Shown piece by piece: positions 8,544 to 16,555 of a DNA stretch of 64,000 bases. A program made the translations under genes and the position numbers. Each line of letters opens with the position of its first letter. Within the stretch, counting starts at the first letter, position 1. This DNA comes from CAYRHJ01 sp964424105 (GTDB taxonomy: Bacteria > Planctomycetota > Phycisphaerae > UBA1845), in contig CAYRHJ010000031.1 of the NCBI GenBank assembly GCA_964424105.1, positions 7,803 to 71,802 of the forward strand, given 5' to 3'. Below the pieces are notes generated by a model, which was given only the letters and a program-made list of their open reading frames with translations, was not told the DNA's origin and ran no database searches.

Positions 8544-9742
8544 CCAGCCGGTCGAGGACGTCCAAACGTGCGCCCGCGCGCATCGCAAACGCAAGAACAT
8601 CGCGGCCAACGCGTCGCCGTCGCGTAGCCGTCGTGACCGGAACACGTGCGGACTACGGACTGCTGCGAAGCACCATCAAGGCGCTGGCTGATCGACCCCG
8701 CGTCGACGTTCAGTTGGTCGTCGCCGGGATGCACCTGATCAAGCCGTACGGGTACACCGTTCGCGACGTCGAGCGCGACGGTTGGCCGGTCGCAGCGCGG
8801 ATTCGAATGCAAAAGGGAGACGACTCGCCGACGGACCAAGCCGAGGGATTGTCACGCGGCGTGCTGGGCATCGCCAGATTCCTGCAACAGAACCAATCGG
8901 ACGTGGTCTTGGTTCTAGGTGATCGCATTGAAGCGCTCGCCGGAGCGTTGGCAGCCACCACCACCGGGCGATGTCTGGCCCACGTCCACGGCGGAGATGT
9001 GGCACCGGGCGATTTCGACGATCCCATGCGAGATGCCATTACGAAACTGGCCCATCTGCACCTTGTCGCGACCCGTGACGCCGCCGAACGCGTTATCGCG
9101 ATGGGCGAAGAACCATTCCGCGTGCAGGTGGTCGGTGCGCCCGGTCTGGACGATCTGTTGCATTTTCCATCTGCAACGCCACGATCCGGCCCGTCAACGA
9201 CCGCTGTTGTCATCATGCATCCACGTGGCCGAACTGCCGAGCGTGAACGGCGAACGATGGCCGCCGCCTTGCGCGCCGTCCGCGCGCATCATCTTGATGC
9301 GGTCGTCATTCACCCCAATACGGACCGGGGTTGTTCCGGCATCGTGCAAGCTATTGATCGCGCCGTCGCCGACGCGAACGGTAACGGACGGATCCGTGTC
9401 GTTCGTTCATTGCATCGCGATGTGTTCGTGCAACACCTGCAATCCTGCGACATTTTGGTCGGCAACTCGTCGTCGGGGATCATTGAAGCGCCGGCCATGG
9501 GATTGCCGGTCGTGAATATCGGACCTCGCCAGAACGGACGTCTGCGTGCCGCCCAAACCGTTATCGATGCAGCCGAAAATTTTGAATCGATTTTCGCCGC
9601 GCTGAGTCGTGCGCTGGCTCGGCGTCCGAAAAAACCCAGCGCCACGCCCTACGGAACGGGCGACGCCGGCTTGAAAATCGCACGAATCCTGTCACGCGTC
9701 CGTTTGGATGAACGGTTGCGCCATAAGACAAATTCGCGATGA
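8540..9742 (+). CDS. neuC: UDP-N-acetylglucosamine 2-epimerase (hydrolysing), NeuC type
   Basis: Releases the N-acyl mannosamine-type sugar used by NeuB from a UDP- or GDP-activated hexosamine. Seen motifs: VTGTRADYGLL at about residue 33 (Rossmann-like N-domain), VLVLGDRIEALAGALAA, AHVHGGDVAPGDFDD, VGAPGLDDLL and LVGNSSSGIIEAPAMGLPVVNIG, all diagnostic of the NeuC/LegG family. Its ATG overlaps the neuB stop, so the three genes form one tight operon. An Arg-rich stretch precedes the catalytic core. No glycosyltransferase follows directly, so the transferase using the CMP-sugar must be elsewhere. Confidence 0.9.
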   Translation: MTSRSRTSKRAPARIANARTSRPTRRRRVAVVTGTRADYGLLRSTIKALADRPRVDVQLVVAGMHLIKPYGYTVRDVERDGWPVAARIRMQKGDDSPTDQAEGLSRGVLGIARFLQQNQSDVVLVLGDRIEALAGALAATTTGRCLAHVHGGDVAPGDFDDPMRDAITKLAHLHLVATRDAAERVIAMGEEPFRVQVVGAPGLDDLLHFPSATPRSGPSTTAVVIMHPRGRTAERERRTMAAALRAVRAHHLDAVVIHPNTDRGCSGIVQAIDRAVADANGNGRIRVVRSLHRDVFVQHLQSCDILVGNSSSGIIEAPAMGLPVVNIGPRQNGRLRAAQTVIDAAENFESIFAALSRALARRPKKPSATPYGTGDAGLKIARILSRVRLDERLRHKTNSR

Positions 9743-9850
9743 TTGCAGCCCCCGTGTTTTAGCGAGTGCCCTACTTCGACGATGTAGACTAGGCATCGAG
9801 GGTGGAATGACCGTCCGTAAGCAACCCGACCTAGACGTTGAGGGTCTACC

Positions 9851-10735
9851 ATGACATTGGATTTGGCGGCACCGGAAAAGATCGTTGTTGACGCGGCATT
9901 GGCCAAGTGTGGCGAGATTTCCACGTTACCAGAGGTTACAGCCAAGATCATCCATTTGGTCGAAGACACCGGCAGCACGGCCCGCGACATGCACGAGGTA
10001 ATCAAGACGGACCCGGCGCTGTCCGCCCGTGTGTTGAAGGTGGTCAATTCGGCCTTCTACGGCTTGCCGGGGCAGATTGCCAGCGTCGACCGTGCCATCG
10101 TGCTGTTGGGACTTTCCGCGGTCAAGAACATCGCCATCGCCGCTTCCATTTCAAAAATGTTCAAAGCCCAGCGCTTGGGTGTCTCGTTCACCGCGAAGGA
10201 CCTGTGGCGGCACAGCGTCGCCGTCGGGGTCAGCGGTCGTTTGATCGCCAGGGCGGTCAATTACCACGCGCCAGCCGACGAAGTTTTTCTGGCCGGCTTG
10301 ATTCACGACATCGGTTTGATGGTGGAGTGGCAGGCGCATCCGGAAAAGGTGGCTGAAGTGGTCGAGCGATGCCTCACCGGCTGCGGCACGTTTCTGGCGC
10401 TCGAACACGAGACCATCGGAGCGGACCATCAGGCGTTTGGCAATGGACTGACGGCCAAGTGGAAGTTCCCGCGCAATCTTCGGGCCGTCGTGGGGTTGCA
10501 TCATTGCCCGGAAAGGCTGTCCCCGGAATTGCAAAAGCTGGGTCACATCATCCGCATCGCCGACGTGCTCTGTTGCAGCAACAAGATCGGATTTCATCTG
10601 ACCGCCATCGGCGACGAAATCACCGAGGAAATGCTTGCACCCATTGGCCTGGAGATGGACGCCATACCCGAGCTGCTCGAAGCCCTTCATCTCGAAGTGG
10701 ATGCAGCGGAATCCACCTTGGCATCCGCCGACTAA
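9851..10735 (+). CDS. HDOD-domain signalling protein
   Basis: A 294-residue single-domain protein. The region TLPEVTAKIIHLVEDTGS, then KTDPALSARVLKVVNSAFYGLP and SVDRAIVLLGLSAVKN, is the classic HDOD start. LIHDIGLMV and the H...DHQAFG region supply the remaining His/Asp positions. HDOD proteins are HD-fold relatives that usually act in stress, motility or second-messenger control rather than as active phosphodiesterases. GAGGG six bases upstream of the ATG supports the start. The 3' end, including the stop codon, is part of a 35-bp tandem array. Confidence 0.88.
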   Translation: MTLDLAAPEKIVVDAALAKCGEISTLPEVTAKIIHLVEDTGSTARDMHEVIKTDPALSARVLKVVNSAFYGLPGQIASVDRAIVLLGLSAVKNIAIAASISKMFKAQRLGVSFTAKDLWRHSVAVGVSGRLIARAVNYHAPADEVFLAGLIHDIGLMVEWQAHPEKVAEVVERCLTGCGTFLALEHETIGADHQAFGNGLTAKWKFPRNLRAVVGLHHCPERLSPELQKLGHIIRIADVLCCSNKIGFHLTAIGDEITEEMLAPIGLEMDAIPELLEALHLEVDAAESTLASAD

Positions 10736-10816
10736 TGCCGCGATCCACCATGTTCGCATCCGCCGACTGATGCCGCGATCCACCATGTTCGCATCCGCCG
10801 ACTGATGCCGCGATCC
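10701..10816. repeat. 35-bp tandem repeat across the stop codon of the HDOD gene
   Basis: About 3.4 units with a 35-bp period. The first, slightly diverged unit (from 10701) is coding and ends with the TAA of the HDOD gene. Two near-identical units ATGCCGCGATCCACCATG..TTC..CGACTG and a partial one follow. The period is not a multiple of three, and each later copy carries TGA in place of TAA. Confidence 0.85.
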
Positions 10817-10824
10817 CCCGCACC

Positions 10825-10913
10825 CGTCACTCCGGCGCAAGCCGGAATCCAGTCCGTCATCCGCGTTTCACCCGCCCGTTCACGAGCCGCGAGCGCAAAG
10901 CAAGCGGTCTTCC
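10825..10913. repeat. Dispersed repeats, family 1 copy and family 2 copy
   Basis: Family 1: CGTCACTCCGGCGCAAGCC and GGAATCCAG at 10825-10852. Family 2: ACGAGCCGCGAGCGCAAAGC followed by AAGCGGTCTTCC at 10881-10913. Both recur at 22546-22654, 29083-29245 and 57051-57363. They separate the HDOD gene from the prenyl synthase gene. Confidence 0.75.
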
Positions 10914-11202
10914 AGTCCACTCGAACGCCATGTCGCCCATCGTTTCAGGCGCTCCGAGCTTGGCCGGCTCCCCCATGTTCGTTGCAAAGTTTTCAAAACT
11001 TTTGAAAACGTTTGGAAGCCCGCAGCGCGATCATTACAATCCGCCGGGCGCGGGACCAACGCGGAGCGAGCGTCTGTTAAAACGCGGAGCGTCGGGCATA
11101 ACGCCGAGCGTCTTGATTCGGTCGAAATTGGCGCGGTGGGTTTACCATTCTTCGGGAAACGTGCGGACCCTTTGTGGCACGATCGTTATCAGTGACTCTC
11201 CG

Positions 11203-12186
11203 ATGATTCCAACGGCGTCCATACTGGCTGATCTTTACGCACCCGTCCGCGATGATCTTCATTCCGTAAACCAAATCATCGAGTCCGAGCTGGCCAGTGA
11301 CCACGACGTGGTGAATCAACTATGTCAGCATGTCGGGCAATACCGTGGTAAAATGCTTCGGCCCGCGCTGCTGCTTCTGTCGGGGCGAGCAACCGGACAA
11401 ATCACCCAAGAGCATCGCGTCTTGGCCGCCGTCGTGGAGATCGTGCACCTGGCCACGTTGGTACACGATGACGTGCTTGATCATGCTGAATTTCGCCGGC
11501 AACACCCCACCATCAACGCCACGAATGGCAACACGACCGCGGTGTTGTTGGGTGATTACTTGATCAGCCACGCCTACCACTTGTGCAGTCAGATTGCGGA
11601 TTCAATTGCGGCCCGCACGGTGGCGAGCACGACCAACGCCGTTTGCGAGGGGGAATTGTTACAAGTTTCCCGTCGCCGGGATTTGGATTTGAGCGAGGAT
11701 GCCTATCTGGAAATCATCGCCAAAAAAACCGCCGCGCTCACGGCCACGTGTTGTGCATTGGGTGCAATTTACAGCGGAGCCGATCCGTCTGTGATTCGTT
11801 CGCTTCATGAATTCGGGATGTCCGCCGGCATTGCCTTTCAAATCGTCGATGATGTATTGGACCTGACCGGTGACGAATGGACGACCGGAAAATCACTGGG
11901 CCGAGACCTGACCCTTGGAAACGCCACCCTACCCGTCATTCACGCCATGCGGACTCTTCCGCCGAATGAACGGCGGGAATTCTACGAGGCACTGACCAGC
12001 GGCGACTCGACGCGCTTAGCCACCGTTCGGCGGGCAATCGATCTCGCCGGCAGTCTTGACTACGCACTCAACAAGGCCAGGCAATTCGTCGAACGAGCAC
12101 GATCACAACTCTGCGAACTAGCCCCAAGCCCAGCCAAGGATTCGCTTCACGAAATGGCGGAATTCATCATTCGCCGCCACTTTTGA
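11203..12186 (+). CDS. Polyprenyl diphosphate synthase (octaprenyl/heptaprenyl type)
   Basis: Elongates farnesyl or geranylgeranyl diphosphate with isopentenyl diphosphate, most likely for the quinone side chain. The first aspartate-rich motif LVHDDVLDHAEFRR and the second FQIVDDVLDLTGD are both intact, as is GKMLRPALLLL. At 327 residues from the ATG at 11203 it is the usual length; the open frame continues upstream to 10930, but that part is repeat-like and has no family similarity. The residues before the first DDxxD resemble IspB/HepT long-chain synthases, which fits a quinone-dependent respiratory chain elsewhere in the window. Confidence 0.9.
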   Translation: MIPTASILADLYAPVRDDLHSVNQIIESELASDHDVVNQLCQHVGQYRGKMLRPALLLLSGRATGQITQEHRVLAAVVEIVHLATLVHDDVLDHAEFRRQHPTINATNGNTTAVLLGDYLISHAYHLCSQIADSIAARTVASTTNAVCEGELLQVSRRRDLDLSEDAYLEIIAKKTAALTATCCALGAIYSGADPSVIRSLHEFGMSAGIAFQIVDDVLDLTGDEWTTGKSLGRDLTLGNATLPVIHAMRTLPPNERREFYEALTSGDSTRLATVRRAIDLAGSLDYALNKARQFVERARSQLCELAPSPAKDSLHEMAEFIIRRHF

Positions 12187-12242
12187 CTGCTTTCTGATCA
12201 TCCTGTTGGTATTGTGCATGCGATTGGGCGATGCCGAACGCG

Positions 12243-12317
12243 GCATGCAGGCAACTTCACGAACTGGGCATGCAGGCAACTTTACGAACGGGGCATGCAG
12301 GCAACTTCACGAACGCT
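12243..12317. repeat. 25-bp tandem repeat, three copies
   Basis: GCATGCAGGCAACTTCACGA plus five bases repeats at 12243, 12268 and 12293 with one or two mismatches. It starts 57 bases past the stop of the prenyl synthase gene and is noncoding. Confidence 0.85.
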
Positions 12318-12417
12318 GCCGGCCATTTCGCAATGCCCCGTCGATCGTTCTCCGGTGGGCACAGCCATGCGGTGTTACTGTATTTAATCGATCTTAAATT
12401 ATCGTGCGGGCGGCGCC

Positions 12418-12464
12418 AAAAAAAACGAGGAACCACGCCAGCTCCCCGCAGGCGTGATTCCTCA
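12418..12464 (-). terminator. Strong intrinsic terminator reading leftward
   Basis: GAGGAACCACGCC (12428-12440) pairs with GGCGTGATTCCTC (12452-12464), 12 of 13 positions, with an 11-base loop. Nine A residues at 12418-12426 give a U tract on the minus strand. No confident minus-strand gene lies upstream, so the transcript it ends is unknown. Confidence 0.65.
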
Positions 12465-12501
12465 ACAGTCAGGATTCGGTTGACGCCAAAACGCCAACCT
12501 T

Positions 12502-12615
12502 TCATTCCGTCGCGTCGCTGGAGCAAGCGCCGGCCTGACAGGTACTCCCCAGCCCCGTCGACCGGCCGATTGCTCCGATCATAACGCGATTGCAACGGAA
12601 ACACTTTTCAAACAT
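12502..12615 (-). CDS. Possible 37-residue Cys-containing small protein (doubtful)
   Basis: The minus-strand frame starting at 12615 encodes 37 residues with CFRC near the N-terminus and CQAGAC near the C-terminus, and stops about 40 bases before the strong leftward terminator at 12418-12464. The same frame stays open up to 13002, but the longer version looks non-coding. No clear ribosome binding site is visible. The terminator is the main reason to list it; an untranslated RNA is an equal possibility. Confidence 0.2.
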   Translation of the reverse strand: MFEKCFRCNRVMIGAIGRSTGLGSTCQAGACSSDATE

Positions 12616-13490
12616 CAGTCTGGGTTTACCGAACTCTCGGCGAGCCGGACATAACCCGCAACCGATCTGGTTAATAGCCAGCACTTGGCGTGCCAGACAT
12701 TTTGGGACGGTGCCAGGTGATGATGCCAAGTGTTCTAATTTTATGAATGATAAATAGTTATGATCATTGTGAATTATGTTTCTCTGCATTTCGAAATCGT
12801 CCATTATGGGTGCAAACAGGTTTGCTTGGAAAATGGATGGGTAATAATGCCCAATAATCACGGCATGTGGATCGGATAGCAAACGCCAGCGGCTCGGAAA
12901 CCTGACGCTAGGTGCACGGCGCGATAATCTACGCGGTAAAAAACGGGGCTTGGTGCTGATTTGAAATGCATAGGCTGCCATGCGACATCGCCGGCCCATC
13001 AAGACCGAGGTTTATGGATGATCGTTGCATGTGCTTCACAATGTGCCGGCGAATGCGGGCATCAAGCACGAATGCCATTGGTAGATCAGTATTTTGAAGG
13101 GCGTTCGGAGACCCCTGCGTGGGTCAACCTGCGACCTCCCGCGGAAAAAAAATGAATCCTCTTGGTTGAACGATCGTCCCGCGACTCGACACGTCCCGCA
13201 TGTTGATCCATGTGCGTGGTGATTGCGTTTGATTCTGCGAATTGTAAAGTTCTGGAAGCCGCCATCACCCAATTACTGTTGGGGTGATTTCCCGAAATCG
13301 TCTTGCTTGGCCTCGGCGCAGAAGTTTTCACGTGGATTCACGGCGACCTTGGCCAAGCAGGAAGCATTTGCTACACTGTAACCTATATCTTCCGGATGGT
13401 GTTGCACATTCGGTCGATGAGGGCGTGAGGCGGCGCTGAATAGACTTGATCCGAACGGCTGCCGGCAGCCGACTGGCGCGGTCGAGTCCT
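12616..13490. other. Long intergenic stretch without convincing genes
   Basis: This stretch is more AT-rich than its surroundings, especially 12720-12860. Short frames on both strands lack family motifs, ribosome binding sites and codon bias. I see no tRNA-like fold or repeat array. It may hold an untranslated RNA ended by the terminator at 12418 or be decayed DNA. Confidence 0.5.
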
Positions 13491-13503
13491 TGGAGGTATG
13501 AGC

Positions 13504-14385
13504 ATGCTCACGCTGACCTTTCTGGGCGTTGGAAGTGCTTTCGCGAAACGCAATCACAACTCCAATGCGTTGATTGAAGTTTGGAGAGACCGGCCTGGGA
13601 AGCAGTCGGAGCCGGACACCAATCTTCTGATCGATTTCGGCTGTTCAGGTCCGCTGGCGCTCAATCATTTGAAGGACAGGGCCGGCTTCGGTTACTTGGC
13701 GTCCGATCGGATGATCAACTACCGAAAGATCCAAAACATCCTGGTTACCCATCAGCACGCGGATCACATCGGGGGCTTGGAGGAGTTGGCCTTGATGAAT
13801 GCGTTTGTGTTGGTCGATCCACATTCGAAGTCCATCTTCAAGCCTCAAATCGTCAGTTCGATGAACATCCTGGTGAATCTGTGGGACACGTCATTGAAGG
13901 GCGGGATGAGCCCGCTTCCCGGCCGCTACGCGCTGATGCACGATTATTTCAGCGTCCGCTCGGTGAAGCCCTCCCCTCGTGGTTACGAACCGTTTGAACT
14001 GACGGAACGGTATCACGTGGTTCTGTTTCCGACCGATCACATCCGTATTGAGCGCAAGTACGATTGGCCTTCCTACGGCGTGGAAATACTGGACAAGGCC
14101 ACGGGCGAGTCGGCGTTCTTTTCCGGCGATACGCGTTTCGATTTCGAAGCCTATCAGGATCGTATGAAGCAGGCCAAGATCAACTTTCACGACGTGCAAC
14201 TGTTCGAGGGATCATCTTCCGTTCATGCGTTGTTGAGCGAAGTGCAGACCTTGCCCGAGGACATCAAGCGGAAGACGCACCTGTATCATTATGGTGACGA
14301 ATGGGACGATCCGGCCTACGCATTTGTGGCGGAGGAGTTCGCCGGTTTCGCCCGCCCGCAAGAGCGCTATGTGCTTTTTGAATAG
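13504..14385 (+). CDS. Metallo-beta-lactamase-fold hydrolase (RNase Z-like branch)
   Basis: The signature THQHADHIGG at about residue 80 gives the HxHxDH zinc site. FFSGDTRFD supplies the bridging Asp, and LYHYGDEWD the last His region. The N-terminal LTFLGVGSAFAKRNHNSNALIE resembles the RNase Z/phosphodiesterase side of the superfamily rather than beta-lactamases. The ATG at 13504 is chosen over 13498 because GGAGG at 13492-13496 lies seven bases from it and only one from the other. Substrate unknown; phosphodiester or cyclic nucleotide hydrolysis is a reasonable guess. It stands alone between a long intergenic region and the TA island. Confidence 0.82.
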   Translation: MLTLTFLGVGSAFAKRNHNSNALIEVWRDRPGKQSEPDTNLLIDFGCSGPLALNHLKDRAGFGYLASDRMINYRKIQNILVTHQHADHIGGLEELALMNAFVLVDPHSKSIFKPQIVSSMNILVNLWDTSLKGGMSPLPGRYALMHDYFSVRSVKPSPRGYEPFELTERYHVVLFPTDHIRIERKYDWPSYGVEILDKATGESAFFSGDTRFDFEAYQDRMKQAKINFHDVQLFEGSSSVHALLSEVQTLPEDIKRKTHLYHYGDEWDDPAYAFVAEEFAGFARPQERYVLFE

Positions 14386-14524
14386 TTTCCGAAGTCCTGC
14401 GACGATTGGATCGAACGAGAGATGGCCGATCCGGTGAAAACGCTGGTCGAGTCTGATGGTAGAATATGGCTTCAGAACACGTTCGGGGAAGTGGGAACAT
14501 TAAAGTCGTTGGGAGAAGCTCACC

Positions 14525-14824
14525 ATGCGGAACCTATCCATTGACCGCCGGAGAATTGAAGTATTCTGCCGCAAGTGGCGGGTGGTGGAGTTTGCACTCT
14601 TTGGGTCCGTATTGCGCGAGGACTTCGGGCCGGAGAGCGACGTGGATGTCCTGCTCAGTTTTGATCCGCAAGCTCCCTGGAGCCTGCTGGACCTCGCGGA
14701 GATGCGGGACGAACTGTGCTCGCTCTTCGGGCGGGACGTGGACTTGGTGGAAAAGAGGGCCATCCGCAACCCGTTTCGGCGGCGTGCGATCCTGGGACAT
14801 CACGAGGTCATCTATGCCGGGTGA
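14525..14824 (+). CDS. mntA: MntA-type nucleotidyltransferase antitoxin
   Basis: A 99-residue minimal nucleotidyltransferase. GSVLREDFGPESDVDVL is an exact GSx10DxD motif, and the C-terminal DVDLVE adds the third acidic position. In studied MntA/HepT pairs the antitoxin silences its partner by AMPylating a tyrosine. A ribosome site GGGAGAAG precedes the ATG. The stop overlaps the start of the HEPN gene by 11 bases, as expected for a coupled pair. This is the first module of the TA island. Confidence 0.9.
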   Translation: MRNLSIDRRRIEVFCRKWRVVEFALFGSVLREDFGPESDVDVLLSFDPQAPWSLLDLAEMRDELCSLFGRDVDLVEKRAIRNPFRRRAILGHHEVIYAG

Positions 14825-15179
14825 GAAAGAGGACGCAGCCTGCTTGTGGGACAAGCTCGATGCGGCGCGCAGCGTGCAGTTGTTTATCGCAGGGCGGACG
14901 TTTCACGACTACGCCCACGATCGGCTCTTGCGGAACGCGGTGGAGCGCAACGTGGAGATCATCGGCGAGGCCGCTCGCGGCGTGTCCGTGACCCGTCGAG
15001 AGGCCCACGCCGATATTCCCTGGCGAGGGATCATCGCCCAGCGGCACGTGCCGGCCCACGATTACGGTGAGATCGACGACGAGCGCGTTTGGATCGTGGC
15101 GACTCGCTTCATTCCGGAGTTAATCCAGAAGCTTGAACCGCTCGTTGCGGAGTTGGCGGGACCGGACTCGTCGTTCTAA
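14814..15179 (+). CDS. hepT: HepT-like HEPN toxin (DUF86)
   Basis: A 121-residue helical protein. The C-terminal half holds RHVPAHDY, matching the RX4HXY motif of HepT RNase toxins, where the Tyr is the AMPylation target of MntA. Further family features are LRNAVERNVEIIGEAA and IPWRGIIAQR. The ATG at 14814 lies inside the mntA gene end. Expected role: a ribonuclease toxin held inactive by the upstream antitoxin. Both motif residues are intact, so the pair could be functional. Confidence 0.9.
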   Translation: MPGEKEDAACLWDKLDAARSVQLFIAGRTFHDYAHDRLLRNAVERNVEIIGEAARGVSVTRREAHADIPWRGIIAQRHVPAHDYGEIDDERVWIVATRFIPELIQKLEPLVAELAGPDSSF

Positions 15180-15216
15180 GGCACTCAAACAAAACCAGAG
15201 TTTGCGTTGGTCGGGG

Positions 15217-15240
15217 ACCGCTCCCTGACGGTCGCGGCTC
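15217..15240. repeat. Dispersed repeat family 2 copy
   Basis: ACCGCTCCCTGACGGTCGCG plus GCTC matches the family 2 variant at 57211 and 57271. It is flanked by a 7-bp inverted repeat, GGCACTC at 15180-15186 and GAGTGCC at 15272-15278. The rest of 15180-15458 holds nothing I recognise. Confidence 0.7.
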
Positions 15241-15458
15241 TGAAAGATGCGGTCGCGGATCGATATTGTTAGAGTGCCAAAATGACTGCCTTTCGGTGCG
15301 GCGGACCCCCGTAGGGAGCCCCGCCCGTGGGAATGACCCTGGCAGGCGATGGGCGGCGGCGTGCGAGAATTTGCCTTTGATCGTTGACGCGTGTAACGTG
15401 AGTTTCGATGCATTGTGTGTGTCAGGCGGCGCCCCAGGGGATGACAGACGGTGATCTC

Positions 15459-15694
15459 ATGCCGGAGGTATTCCGACAAGACGGATTCGTGTTCTTTTCT
15501 ACATGAATGAGAATCGCGAACCCGTGCATGTGCACGTCCGCAAGGCCGGCGGCTTCGCCAAATTCTGGATGGACTCGATCGCGCTGGACTTCGCTTCCGG
15601 CATGAAGACCCAGGAGATCGCCCACGCAGAACGATTGATCGTGGAGCACGAATCCCTGATCAGGAGCAAATGGAATGAAGTATTCGCTGATTGA
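15459..15694 (+). pseudogene. DUF4160 gene with a one-base frameshift
   Basis: The ATG at 15459 starts MPEVFRQDGFVFF, the normal DUF4160 beginning, but the frame then hits TGA at about 15504. The remainder (MNENREPVHVHVRKAGG, AKFW, then a helical end) continues from 15503 in another frame. One extra T in the TTTT run at 15495-15498 would restore a continuous protein. It may be a true frameshift, a sequencing error at a short homopolymer, or phase variation. The downstream DUF2442 gene overlaps its end, the usual gene order for this putative TA pair. Confidence 0.75.
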
Positions 15695-15929
15695 GCTTCA
15701 GCATAAAGCCGTTCGAGCGTGGGCGGAAGCGGGAATGATCTGCGTTGAAATGAGCGATCATCGACAAATCCGGTTCCCAGCCGGGGCCAATCGGCACCTC
15801 AGCAGGGCTACGCCCGAGCAACTGAACAACATTGAACTGATCTGCCAAGGAACCGGATTGCATTGGCCGGACCTCGACGAGGACCTTTCGGTGATCGGAG
15901 TTCTTGAAGGACGATTCGACCGGCAGTGA
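15675..15929 (+). CDS. DUF2442 protein, partner of DUF4160
   Basis: An 84-residue protein with the DUF2442 pattern: a short beta-rich head (CVEMSDHRQIRFPAG) and GTGLHWPDLDEDLSVIGVL near the C-terminus. The ATG at 15675 lies eight bases after AGGAG at 15662-15666, inside the end of the DUF4160 frame. DUF4160/DUF2442 pairs are found next to each other in many genomes and are thought to be TA-like; biochemical proof is lacking as far as I know. If the upstream frameshift is real, this member is orphaned. Confidence 0.85.
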   Translation: MKYSLIELQHKAVRAWAEAGMICVEMSDHRQIRFPAGANRHLSRATPEQLNNIELICQGTGLHWPDLDEDLSVIGVLEGRFDRQ

Positions 15930-15948
15930 TTCGGCGATTCGCGGCGGC

Positions 15949-16030
15949 CGGCGTTCGGATGCGGAAGGAAGGTAACACATCGGTCGGGACAAGAAGGTGG
16001 CGGAACATGTCCGGCGGATTTCAAATGTTG
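15949..16030 (+). repeat. TA-island dispersed repeat, copy A
   Basis: About 80 bases, from GGCGTTCGGATGCGG through GGTAACACATCGGTCGGGAC to GTGGCGGAACATGTCCGGCG and ATTTCAAATG. A near-identical copy lies at 17998-18079 and a shorter one at 16912-16950. Each copy falls between TA modules and ends at an ATG. Confidence 0.85.
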
Positions 16031-16102
16031 AATTTCAAACGGGTGGGCGTGTCGGTGGTCATTTCAATGACGCTGGCTTGGGGTGCTGCCCGGACATTAT
16101 AA
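16025..16102 (+). pseudogene. Signal-peptide remnant after repeat copy A
   Basis: The ATG ending repeat copy A opens a 25-residue frame: a basic start (MLNFKR), a hydrophobic run and then AWGAART before TAA. It looks like the export signal of a secreted protein whose body is gone. The PIN gene begins ten bases later. The similar arrangement at 18077 supports reading these as truncated gene starts. Confidence 0.4.
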
Positions 16103-16111
16103 TTGCAAACG

Positions 16112-16555
16112 ATGCGAATCTACCTCGACGCATGTTGTTTGAACCGCCCGCTTGACGATCAGACACAAGTTCGCATCCGAGTCGAGAGCGAAGCCGTCCT
16201 CACGGCGCTGGACATGTGTGCCGGGGGTATGCACCATTGGGTGAGCAGTGAAGTGGTTGAGCAGGAGGTGCTGCGAAACCCGCACGAGTATAAGCGTATG
16301 ATGGTGATGGAATTACTCCGGTTCGCCGATGAACGCGTCGCGATCGCCGATCGTTCAGCCATTCAGGCGAGGGAGTACGCCGGGCAGGGGTTGGGATTCT
16401 TCGATGCGCTTCACCTGGCCGTCGCCGACGCAGCAGGATGTGATGTGTTACTGTCGACGGACGACGAGTTCGTTCGACGTGCGGGGTTGATCGATCCTGC
16501 GGTGGGCGTTCGAGTGGTGAACCCGGCCCGCTGGATTGTGGAGGTTGTCACATGA
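16112..16555 (+). CDS. PIN-domain ribonuclease toxin
   Basis: A 147-residue PIN protein. YLDACCLNRPLDD gives the first catalytic Asp, SSEVVEQEVLRNP the Glu, and FFDALHLAVADAAGCDVLLSTDDEF the later acidic residues. The acidic set is complete, so RNase activity is plausible. ATG at 16112 is preferred over TTG at 16103. The stop overlaps the start of the next small gene in ATGA, typical of a TA operon, though here the putative toxin comes first. Confidence 0.85.
   Translation: MRIYLDACCLNRPLDDQTQVRIRVESEAVLTALDMCAGGMHHWVSSEVVEQEVLRNPHEYKRMMVMELLRFADERVAIADRSAIQAREYAGQGLGFFDALHLAVADAAGCDVLLSTDDEFVRRAGLIDPAVGVRVVNPARWIVEVVT

Noticed and set aside
10701..10816. CRISPR array
   Set aside because: The 35-bp units are directly adjacent with no unique spacers, and no cas gene is present. 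The same holds for 25160-25262.
12502..13002. Minus-strand frame of 166 residues
   Set aside because: Composition and lack of a ribosome site argue against a gene. Only the last 37 residues are listed, at low confidence, because of the terminator.
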